Assembly (NCBI GenBank): GCA_903892365.1
Contig: CAITIF010000467.1
Span: forward strand, 1 to 5,175
DNA length: 5,175 nucleotides
Direction of reading: 5' to 3'
Source: an uncultured Pirellula sp.
GTDB taxonomy: Bacteria > Planctomycetota > Planctomycetia > Pirellulales > Pirellulaceae
This document shows, in pieces, positions 1 to 5,175 of this stretch; the stretch's first letter is position 1, and each line of letters starts with the position of its first letter. Made by a program: the position numbers and the translations under genes. Below the pieces are notes generated by a model. That model made no database searches and had not been told where the DNA came from. It saw only the letters and a list, made by a program, of their open reading frames with translations.

Positions 1-1114
1 CGGTAAGTTTTATTTTTTGTTCCAAGAATAACTGTACGGCAGCTTCGTTCGCGGCGTTCAATACAGCACCGCAAGAGCCTGATTTCTGGACAACTTCATA
101 GCCAAGCTCTAAAGCTGGGTAACGTTCCAGGTCAGCCGGCTTCCAATCGAGTTGCATGGTTTGTGACCAATCCATGCATGGTATTGGGCCTGGCAACCTT
201 TCGGGATAGGTCAAAGCATATTGAATGGGAAGCCGCATGTCTGGCGGACTCATTTGGGCAATGACGGATCCGTCGCAAAACTCAACCATGGAGTGAATGA
301 TGGATTGGGGATGCACAACCACGCAAATCTGATCCAAGGTTAAGTCAAAAAGCCACTTTGCTTCGATGACCTCTAAAGCCTTGTTCATCATGGTGGCTGA
401 ATCCACTGTTATCTTCCTTCCCATTTTCCATGTGGGATGCGAGAGTGCATTCTCGACCGTAGCGGTTGACAGTTGATCCAAAGGCCAGTCACGAAGCGGG
501 CCACCGCTGGCTGTTAGAATCACGCGTTTCACATGTTTCGGATGAGAGCCGGCCTGTAAAGCTTGGAAAATGGCGCTGTGTTCGCTATCGACGGGCAGTA
601 TCTCGGCTCCGCTTTCACGGGCCGCTTGAATCATCAAGGCACCGGAAACCACCAAGGATTCTTTGTTCGCAAGAGCCAATCGCTTACCCGATCGAGCGGC
701 AGCTAGTGCGCTATCTAGACCGGCGATGCCAACGATCGCTGCGACAACCGTGTCGACCTCCTGGCTTTCTATCAAATGAAGCAGGTTTTGGTGTGAATCG
801 CTGCGACGGGTTACGCCATCATCGGCTTGGTTCTCTTGAGCCCATTTCTTCACTTCGTGGGAATCAGAATCCAGGGCAAACGCATATCGCGGCTTGAAGG
901 CCGCCACTTGCTGCTCAAGCAGATCCAACTGTTTGGAGCAAGAAATACCAACCAGACGCAGAGAATCTGAGTGATGCGAAAGCACATCGAGGGCAGCCCG
1001 CCCGATACTTCCAGTCGAGCCAAGAATGGCAACGTTGCGGATTTGGCTCAACGAACTTGGCTCCAGTGGGAGTCCATCCCTGGGAGGTAAAATTGACAGA
1101 ATCGCCGCATCCAT
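1..1114 (-). CDS. dxr: 1-deoxy-D-xylulose 5-phosphate reductoisomerase (DXR/IspC), C-terminus cut by the window edge
   Basis: Cytoplasmic enzyme that converts 1-deoxy-D-xylulose 5-phosphate to 2-C-methyl-D-erythritol 4-phosphate with NADPH and a divalent metal, the committed step of the MEP isoprenoid pathway. I translated 371 residues from the ATG at 1114-1112; the family is usually about 390-400 residues, so only the last helices are missing. Visible motifs are the NADPH-binding GSTGSIG (32-38), LANKESLV (148-155), the metal-binding PVDSEHSAIFQ (D176, E178), TASGGP (201-206), the flexible-loop HPTWKMGRK (H226, W229), DSATMMNKALE (N244, K245, third metal ligand E248), HPQSIIHSMVEF (268-279) and LNAANEAAV (352-360). 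All catalytic residues known from E. coli DXR have counterparts. The protein has about 24 residues before the IRNVAILGSTG strand, more than E. coli. An in-frame TTG at 1051, preceded by GGAG with a 9-nt gap, is an alternative start. An in-frame stop at 1135-1133 closes the frame upstream. Identification is very secure; the exact start is less so. Confidence 0.97.
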   Translation of the reverse strand, partial: MDAAILSILPPRDGLPLEPSSLSQIRNVAILGSTGSIGRAALDVLSHHSDSLRLVGISCSKQLDLLEQQVAAFKPRYAFALDSDSHEVKKWAQENQADDGVTRRSDSHQNLLHLIESQEVDTVVAAIVGIAGLDSALAAARSGKRLALANKESLVVSGALMIQAARESGAEILPVDSEHSAIFQALQAGSHPKHVKRVILTASGGPLRDWPLDQLSTATVENALSHPTWKMGRKITVDSATMMNKALEVIEAKWLFDLTLDQICVVVHPQSIIHSMVEFCDGSVIAQMSPPDMRLPIQYALTYPERLPGPIPCMDWSQTMQLDWKPADLERYPALELGYEVVQKSGSCGAVLNAANEAAVQLFLEQKIKLT

Positions 1115-1124
1115 CGCAAAGCGT

Positions 1125-1128
1125 TCCT
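1125..1128 (-). promoter_or_regulatory. Weak ribosome binding site for dxr
   Basis: On the minus strand AGGA lies 10 nt before the ATG at 1114. It is the only purine-rich match close to that ATG and supports it modestly. The competing in-frame TTG at 1051 has a GGAG at a similar distance, so this site does not settle the start. Confidence 0.4.
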
Positions 1129-1218
1129 GCGCTTACACTTAGTCCGGCGATTTTAGGAACAACCCGCAAAAACCTCAACCTCAAACACTGCCCAACCCGG
1201 CCGACTAGCGCATAATTG

Positions 1219-1247
1219 ATTATCTTGCCGACTTGGCCAAAATTCAA
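1219..1247 (-). promoter_or_regulatory. Sigma70-like promoter for dxr
   Basis: Read on the minus strand, TTGAAT (1247-1242, 4 of 6 to TTGACA) is followed after exactly 17 nt by GATAAT (1224-1219, 5 of 6 to TATAAT). This is the best promoter match I found in the dxr/ftsH divergent region and it points to dxr. Initiation would be expected near 1212, giving a leader of roughly 100 nt before the ATG at 1114. The spacer contains the 8-bp palindrome TTGGCCAA (1233-1240). The match is by eye. Planctomycete promoter consensus is less well characterised than that of E. coli, so this is a prediction only. I found no comparable promoter for ftsH on the other strand. Confidence 0.45.
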
Positions 1248-1330
1248 AACTACGTTGACTGAGTCCGCTCTGCGTACTGTCCAACGATGAACCAAGTGAT
1301 TTTCCTCGAAAAAAGAGCCGCCAAAAGCGA

Positions 1331-3403
1331 ATGTCTGAACCTTCTAAGCCCGAAAAAAAGCCAGCTCCCAACAACAATCCGAACTCGGCTAATTCCTGGA
1401 TGATTTACGCTGTTCTTGGGATTTTGATTTCGCTCAGTCTGTTCAGTATTGTCAATACATCGCTCACCCAGACCATTTCGTACCCCGATTTGATGGCATT
1501 GATTGCGAAAACGCGGTATGTCGAACCGAACTCCAAGGAATTGGCCCCAAACTTCGACGGAACCTTGATCGTTTCTAACGGAAACACGAAATATCAACTG
1601 AGCCGACTTCGGGATATCCGCGTCGACAATAAATCCATTTCGGGAAAAGTCGACGTTCAAAGTCTCTCTGAAGAGAAGCCAGGCCCGCTCCGACAGAACG
1701 TGAAATTCGAAACTATCAAGGATGACTCGAACGACACGACACGCCAAGTGCGTGAGAAGCTTGACGAAGCTAATATTTCGTGGGCTTTCGAACCTGGGCC
1801 GTCCATGTTGACACAAGCGATTTGGTTTTTCGTTCTTCCGATGCTCCTAGTTACGGCCGTGTTTATGTTTGTGATGCGAAAGATGGGTGGCCTTGGCTCT
1901 CCTATGCAGTTCGGTCGCTCGCGTGGGAAGCTGTATGCTAACGAGCAAGTCGGTATCACCTTCAATGATGTGGCAGGGATCGATGAAGCAGTTGAAGAGG
2001 TTCGTGAGATCGTCGACTTTCTTCGACATCCTGAAAAATATCAAAAGCTAGGTGGTCGTATTCCTCGCGGTGTCTTGTTGGTCGGGCCTCCGGGCACTGG
2101 CAAAACACTGCTGGCAAAAGCCATCGCGGGTGAAGCTGGAGTTCCGTTCTACTCCTTGTCGGGCTCGGACTTTGTCGAAATGTTTGTCGGCGTCGGCGCG
2201 GCTCGCGTTCGAGACATGTTTCAACAGGCTACTGCCAAAGCTCCAAGTATCATCTTCATCGATGAATTGGATGCGCTTGGGAAAAGCAGGGCGGGCAACA
2301 TCCCTGGATCGCACGACGAACGTGAACAGACTCTCAACGCCCTGCTCGTTGAGATGGATGGTTTCGATGCGAACGCTGGGGTTATCGTCATGGCAGCCAC
2401 CAACCGACCGGAAACCTTAGACCCTGCCCTGTTGCGAGCTGGCCGCTTTGACCGAAATGTATTGGTGGATCGACCTGATAAGCAAGGGCGCGAGGAGATA
2501 CTCAAGGTCCACGTCAAGAATGTCAAACTTGGCTCGAATGTTGAGCTTCGCCAAGTCGCCGCAATCACACCTGGCTTCGTAGGCGCGGATCTAGCCAATT
2601 TAGTGAATGAAGCAGCGCTTCTGGCGGCTCGTAAGGGAAAGAATGATGTTGGGCAAGAAGAGTTCAACGATGGGGTTGAGCGGGTGACGGCCGGTCTCGA
2701 AAAGAAAAAACGCATCATGAGCGAAGACGAAAAACGCCGTGTTGCCTACCACGAAGCTGGGCACGCGCTCGTCGCCTTTTCTTTACCGAACACCGACCCA
2801 GTTCACAAAGTATCGATCATACCTCGCGGCATCGCAGCACTCGGGTACACCATGCAGCGACCTGAAGGGGACCGATATTTGATGACCCAGCCAGAACTCG
2901 AAGCGCAAATGCAAGTGCTCGTGGCTGGAACCATCACCGAGGAGATGGTGTTCCGCGACATCAGTACTGGAGCTCAGAATGACCTCGAGCGGACAACGAA
3001 CATCGCCCGTGGCATGGTCATGGAGTACGGGATGAGCCGAATGGGCCGCGTCAATTATCGTGAAGGAAATCGTTCTCCTTTCTTGGCCGGAGGCTCCGGT
3101 GAATCTTTTGGTCGCGAGTACTCGGAGCAAACCGCTCGAGAGATCGACCAGGAAGTCAAAAGGCTGATCGACGAAGCAATTCAAAGAACGCGGGCCATCC
3201 TGAGCGAACGTCGGGGAGCGCTGGAAGCCTTAGCCCAACGCTTGATCGAAGTAGAAGTCGTCGACGCGGACGATTTGAAACGAATCATGGACGCTACTAT
3301 CGGCGGACCACGAGTCGTTCCTGGAACGACGAACGTCGCACCGACCGGGGCTACCTCGAATACTTCGAATGCACCAACCAAGCTAGGCCAATCTGGCTCG
3401 TAA
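1331..3403 (+). CDS. ftsH: ATP-dependent zinc metalloprotease FtsH
   Basis: Membrane-anchored hexameric AAA+ protease that unfolds and degrades misassembled membrane proteins and selected cytoplasmic regulators. The 690 residues show, in order: a Lys/Pro/Asn-rich cytoplasmic lead (1-22); TM1 (about 23-42); a periplasmic domain of about 115 residues (44-160), larger than that of E. coli FtsH; TM2 (about 161-182); Walker A GPPGTGKT (252-259); pore loop MFVGVGA (284-290); Walker [12 protein letters not shown] (307-317); and a second region of homology ending LLRAGRFDR (368-375) with likely arginine fingers R372 and R375. The protease has HEAGH (474-478: H474, E475, H478) and the third zinc ligand D551 in [10 protein letters not shown] heptad-like helix (about 602-655) and a flexible Thr/Asn/Gly-rich tail (660-690) close it. 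All catalytic residues are present. The canonical GGR of GGRAAEE is A-G-T here (532-534). The ATG at 1331 is the only in-frame ATG placing TM1 correctly, after an upstream in-frame stop at 1256; no strong ribosome binding site precedes it. Monocistronic as seen here. Confidence 0.98.
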   Translation: MSEPSKPEKKPAPNNNPNSANSWMIYAVLGILISLSLFSIVNTSLTQTISYPDLMALIAKTRYVEPNSKELAPNFDGTLIVSNGNTKYQLSRLRDIRVDNKSISGKVDVQSLSEEKPGPLRQNVKFETIKDDSNDTTRQVREKLDEANISWAFEPGPSMLTQAIWFFVLPMLLVTAVFMFVMRKMGGLGSPMQFGRSRGKLYANEQVGITFNDVAGIDEAVEEVREIVDFLRHPEKYQKLGGRIPRGVLLVGPPGTGKTLLAKAIAGEAGVPFYSLSGSDFVEMFVGVGAARVRDMFQQATAKAPSIIFIDELDALGKSRAGNIPGSHDEREQTLNALLVEMDGFDANAGVIVMAATNRPETLDPALLRAGRFDRNVLVDRPDKQGREEILKVHVKNVKLGSNVELRQVAAITPGFVGADLANLVNEAALLAARKGKNDVGQEEFNDGVERVTAGLEKKKRIMSEDEKRRVAYHEAGHALVAFSLPNTDPVHKVSIIPRGIAALGYTMQRPEGDRYLMTQPELEAQMQVLVAGTITEEMVFRDISTGAQNDLERTTNIARGMVMEYGMSRMGRVNYREGNRSPFLAGGSGESFGREYSEQTAREIDQEVKRLIDEAIQRTRAILSERRGALEALAQRLIEVEVVDADDLKRIMDATIGGPRVVPGTTNVAPTGATSNTSNAPTKLGQSGS

Positions 3404-3421
3404 TCATCGTGGCAGGAGACG

Positions 3422-3486
3422 TGGTACTCTCTCGTACTTGAACAAGGTGTTTCGAGGACGAGTACCAGTGCATTGAGTACCAGTGC
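3422..3486. repeat. TGGTACTC repeat cluster downstream of ftsH
   Basis: Three copies of one 8-mer lie within 65 bp, 18 bp past the ftsH stop. TGGTACTC at 3422-3429 is matched by its exact reverse complement GAGTACCA at 3460-3467 and again at 3475-3482. The two inverted copies belong to a longer exact 12-bp direct repeat, GAGTACCAGTGC, at 3460-3471 and 3475-3486 (period 15). In RNA the first copy could pair with either downstream copy, giving two mutually exclusive hairpins; CTCG (3431-3434) and CGAG (3453-3456) could extend the nearer one. No T-tract follows, so a classical intrinsic terminator is not supported. It might be a transcript-end structure for ftsH or a protein-binding site. The rest of the 181-bp convergent gap (3404-3584) shows no gene. 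Confidence 0.6.
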
Positions 3487-3584
3487 GATGGACAGCCGAA
3501 CTTGGTGGTTTCAATGCTAGTATTGACGCTAAAGTGAACCGTTCTCTCTAGCCGCTTATGCTGTTATCAGGCAATTGCCGCAAG

Positions 3585-4082
3585 CTACTTTGCCGGTCGG
3601 TCGACTCGACCAAACAAATGGCCACCCTTGTCGTCGTGCTTCCATGTGCCGGCATACTTTTTATCGTGGAATACAACGCGAGCGGAGAAAGTACCAAGAC
3701 CCGGCAGTGGAACTGAGTCCATGACCATGACGGGAGTTCGGCCGACCCATTCCACATTGATCTCCACTGGGACTTCAATATCTTTGTCACCGTACTTGAT
3801 GCGAGTAATTATTTCCCAAGCGTCGGAATCTTCGTCCACTCTCTTGGCTGATTTGATTTCGTACCTCTCTTCGTTGAGTTTATCCAGAGGCTGACCGTCG
3901 ACTGTAAAGACGCCTGTGAGAACTGCACCGGACAGGTACTTCTCAAACTCTGCAATCTTCTGATTGGCTTGGAGTTGCCTGGCTTTGCCTGGTGCATCTT
4001 GCGCACCGCCAAGTTGAACGAACCCCCACAGGCAGATGACTAAACCGGAAACTAAAACACAGGATCGGACTATTTTGTTCAT
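3585..4082 (-). CDS. Small exported protein of unknown function
   Basis: A 165-residue protein I do not recognise as a characterised family. The N-terminus looks like a Sec signal peptide: basic start (K3, R6), hydrophobic core from about residue 9 to 24 (VLVSGLVICLWGFVQL), then a GGA-QD context suggesting cleavage after A27. The LVIC at 14-17 does not satisfy a lipobox because Ile precedes the Cys, so a lipoprotein is unlikely. The mature part of about 138 residues is mixed alpha/beta in appearance, has no Cys, and ends with a Gly-rich segment (YAGTWKHDDKGGHLFGRV, 143-160) that suggests a small beta-structured domain. The start is chosen at the ATG at 4082 because GAAGG sits 7 nt upstream; a GTG at 4085 directly before it is possible. 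The isomerase gene upstream on the same strand ends 45 bp away, so the two are probably co-transcribed. The gene converges on ftsH. It is likely a planctomycete-type conserved hypothetical protein acting outside the cytoplasmic membrane; function unknown. Confidence 0.8.
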   Translation of the reverse strand: MNKIVRSCVLVSGLVICLWGFVQLGGAQDAPGKARQLQANQKIAEFEKYLSGAVLTGVFTVDGQPLDKLNEERYEIKSAKRVDEDSDAWEIITRIKYGDKDIEVPVEINVEWVGRTPVMVMDSVPLPGLGTFSARVVFHDKKYAGTWKHDDKGGHLFGRVDRPAK

Positions 4083-4089
4083 CACAAGA

Positions 4090-4094
4090 CCTTC
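4090..4094 (-). promoter_or_regulatory. Ribosome binding site of the exported-protein gene
   Basis: Minus-strand GAAGG lies 7 nt before the ATG at 4082 and 4 nt before the GTG at 4085. The spacing favours the ATG and decides the start. It sits inside the 45-bp gap after the isomerase stop, consistent with independent translation from a shared transcript. Confidence 0.6.
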
Positions 4095-4127
4095 GCTTTC
4101 TTTTATGGAAATGGAAATAGTGGGAAC

Positions 4128-4937
4128 TCAAATGTTTCTGAGGAATTGAACAGCGGTTCCAATCTCGTCGATTGGGTTTCTGGGGTTATCCTTCTCGACA
4201 ATAAAGTATCCTGGAAAGCGAAACTCTTCGAGAGTTGCAACGATTTGAGGAAACTCCGCCAACCCCCTACCCAGTGGAACTTCGGTGCCACGTCCGCGAG
4301 ATCGATCAGGCACCCCATCTTTTGCGTGAACCAACATAACGTGCCTGGCTATTTTTTCTAACTCAGCAAGGTCGTAACCATTCACCAGCAAATTGCCAGG
4401 ATTCAGAGTGACGCCAACGCTTCCATCCGGCAGCGAATCAACCAAACCGCAAAGTCGGTCGAGCGGTTCCGCTCCCGTTTCACATGCTAGAAACGCACCT
4501 ACATGCTGGCTGTAAACTCCCAAATCGGACAAAACGGTTCGCAATAGTTCGAAGTTGGGTGATTCTGCCGATTCTGGAATCTCTCCCACATGGTTCACAA
4601 CGACGTTTGCACCCAAGTCATAGGCCATTTTCATGGCTTGTTTGGTCCCAGCGATTCTTCGATCCAGCTCTTCTTCGCATTCGTAGCCACGGCGCGTGGG
4701 GTAGCGAATCGCTGCAACCCGTATATTGAGATCTTCCAGTAATTTTCGAACTTGACGCAATGCGGTGCCGACAAGATCGGAAGGCTTAATGCCATACCTG
4801 GCATCAATTTCCACTGCTTCGACCCCTAGGGATGCCGCAGCATGCAAAGCTTGCTTAAACGGCAAATTGAATCCCGTTAGTTGAACGCCAATACGTAAAC
4901 CAGGCAAAATGCGACCTCGAAAATTTGCGCCCACCAC
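4128..4937 (-). CDS. Xylose-isomerase-like TIM-barrel protein (sugar phosphate isomerase/epimerase family)
   Basis: Predicted cytoplasmic metal-dependent TIM-barrel enzyme of the AP-endonuclease-2/xylose-isomerase-like superfamily, whose members isomerise or epimerise sugars, keto-sugars or inositols; the substrate here cannot be told. With the 269-residue numbering from 4937, the barrel begins at LRIGVQL (14-20). Landmarks are AVEIDARYG (41-49), VVVNHVGEIP (112-121), LACETG (150-155, likely metal ligand E153), VTLNPGN (176-182), MLVHAKDG (201-208, H204 and D207), PLGRGLAEF (221-229) and YFIVEKD (244-250, E248). The usual Asp of the family's D-P-G motif is Asn179 here. The frame opens straight after a TGA with two GTGs (4937, 4934) lacking a ribosome binding site. 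An in-frame TTG at 4907, just before the barrel and with GAGG 7 nt upstream, may be the true start, giving 259 residues. The maximal frame is listed. It is first in a probable two-gene operon with the exported protein and is divergent from the gene at 4909. Confidence 0.85.
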   Translation of the reverse strand: MVGANFRGRILPGLRIGVQLTGFNLPFKQALHAAASLGVEAVEIDARYGIKPSDLVGTALRQVRKLLEDLNIRVAAIRYPTRRGYECEEELDRRIAGTKQAMKMAYDLGANVVVNHVGEIPESAESPNFELLRTVLSDLGVYSQHVGAFLACETGAEPLDRLCGLVDSLPDGSVGVTLNPGNLLVNGYDLAELEKIARHVMLVHAKDGVPDRSRGRGTEVPLGRGLAEFPQIVATLEEFRFPGYFIVEKDNPRNPIDEIGTAVQFLRNI

Positions 4938-5175
4938 TCAGCAAACGAATGCAGCACAATCGACCGTGGTTGTTGCGAAAGTGGTTCAATACACTTGCTT
5001 CATTCTAGCGACCAGTTGGGTAACGTCTATCCACTCCAAGGAGGAGCAATTCGAGCATATTGAATCGGAAATCATCGCCAAATGGGACTTTGGTGCAAAA
5101 GAGGACTCGAAAAGGGATGGTTGGCCGGACGGTTGGTCCCGAAGCACCGGTCAAAGTTTTCCAAAATTCATCCCC
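4909..5175 (+). CDS. N-terminal part of a secreted or membrane-anchored protein of unknown function, cut by the right edge
   Basis: An open frame of 89 codons with no stop runs from the ATG at 4909 to the window end. The N-terminus is basic (R2, R4, K5), followed by a hydrophobic stretch (about 20-41, VVVAKVVQYTCFILATSWVT) that could be a signal peptide or a membrane anchor. A charged linker (KEEQFEHIESEIIAKWDFG) follows, then a segment with KEDSKRDGWPDGWSRSTGQ and QSFPKFIP. The Asp/Gly pattern D-x-x-x-x-D-G-W-P-D-G-W resembles, loosely, the D-x-D-G-x-P-D calcium-binding loops of secreted proteins. I recall similar W-D-F...D-G-W-P-D-x-W N-termini in planctomycete hypothetical proteins but cannot verify this here. 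The start is uncertain: AGG is only 4 nt before the ATG, and in-frame GTGs at 4966 and 4981 lie just before the hydrophobic part. With the ATG, the first 29 bp overlap the isomerase frame head-to-head. Length and function cannot be determined. Confidence 0.6.
   Translation, partial: MRPRKFAPTTQQTNAAQSTVVVAKVVQYTCFILATSWVTSIHSKEEQFEHIESEIIAKWDFGAKEDSKRDGWPDGWSRSTGQSFPKFIP
4915..4918 (-). promoter_or_regulatory. Candidate ribosome binding site favouring a TTG start for the isomerase
   Basis: Minus-strand GAGG is followed after 7 nt by the TTG at 4907-4905, immediately before the conserved PGLRIGVQL strand. The two upstream GTG candidates have no purine-rich site at a suitable distance. Using this TTG would also remove the overlap with the divergent gene starting at 4909. 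Confidence 0.35.

Noticed and set aside
466..897. 143-codon plus-strand open frame
   Set aside because: It lies antisense to dxr, whose conserved motifs run through the whole stretch; its Arg/Ser-rich translation resembles no protein.
1093..1098. Perfect TTGACA on the plus strand within the dxr start region
   Set aside because: No acceptable -10 at 16-18 nt, and it lies in dxr coding sequence far from the ftsH start.
1255..1280. TTGACT at 1255-1260 as a -35 box for ftsH
   Set aside because: The best partner is TACTGT at a 14-nt spacing, too short and only 3 of 6 to consensus; 16-18 nt spacings give nothing like a -10.
1250..1816. 188-codon minus-strand open frame across the ftsH start
   Set aside because: Antisense to the N-terminal part of ftsH, with no domain features; the plus frame carries the transmembrane segment and continues into the clear AAA+ domain.
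2221..2718. 165-codon minus-strand open frame inside ftsH
   Set aside because: Shadow of the AAA+ coding region; Ser/Arg-rich composition typical of an antisense frame.
3507..3540. Imperfect stem GGTTTCA...TGAACC with an inner TCAAT/ATTGA
   Set aside because: Short, AT-rich, with a bulge and no T-run; the two stems use the same bases and cannot both form.
3570..3579. GGCAATTGCC palindrome just past the stop of the exported-protein gene
   Set aside because: A 10-bp perfect palindrome has no loop for a hairpin and no T-tract follows on the minus strand, so it is not a supportable terminator; may be chance.
4014..4034. Possible lipoprotein signal (LVIC) in the exported protein
   Set aside because: Lipoboxes need a small residue (Gly/Ala/Ser) directly before the Cys; here it is Ile, and the hydrophobic core continues past the Cys.

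Overview
The window looks like chromosomal housekeeping DNA from a planctomycete, most likely of the Pirellulaceae (Rhodopirellula/Blastopirellula-like) type. This is an inference from moderate GC content, the mix of single genes on alternating strands, a divergent FtsH, a small Sec-exported protein of a style common in that phylum, and the start of a secreted-looking protein with a W-D-F-G...D-G-W-P-D-G-W segment. Nothing in the sequence fixes the genus. I see no rRNA, tRNA, CRISPR array, insertion sequence, integrase or phage gene.

Layout from left to right. Positions 1-1114 (minus strand) hold dxr, the committed enzyme of the MEP isoprenoid pathway; its last few dozen residues lie beyond the left edge. 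A 216-bp divergent intergenic region (1115-1330) follows, carrying a good sigma70-like promoter pointing towards dxr. Positions 1331-3403 (plus) encode a complete 690-residue FtsH-type membrane AAA+ zinc protease. A 181-bp convergent gap (3404-3584) has no gene but holds a small family of TGGTACTC repeats in direct and inverted orientation. On the minus strand come a short exported protein of unknown function (3585-4082) and, 45 bp upstream of it, a xylose-isomerase-like TIM-barrel sugar-phosphate isomerase/epimerase (4128-4937). These two probably form an operon. A rightward gene begins at about 4909, head-to-head with the isomerase, and runs off the right edge.

The dxr and ftsH genes are essential or near-essential functions in most bacteria that carry them (isoprenoid precursor supply and membrane protein quality control). 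The isomerase plus exported protein pair may act in carbohydrate metabolism, but that is only guilt by association. The full dxr frame has an ATG start at 1114 that I worked out by hand, because the gene is cut by the window edge. No convincing undescribed multi-gene system is visible. The points most worth a second look are the rightmost partial protein, the repeat cluster after ftsH, the Asn at a usual metal-ligand site in the isomerase, and the nearly touching divergent starts near 4907-4937.
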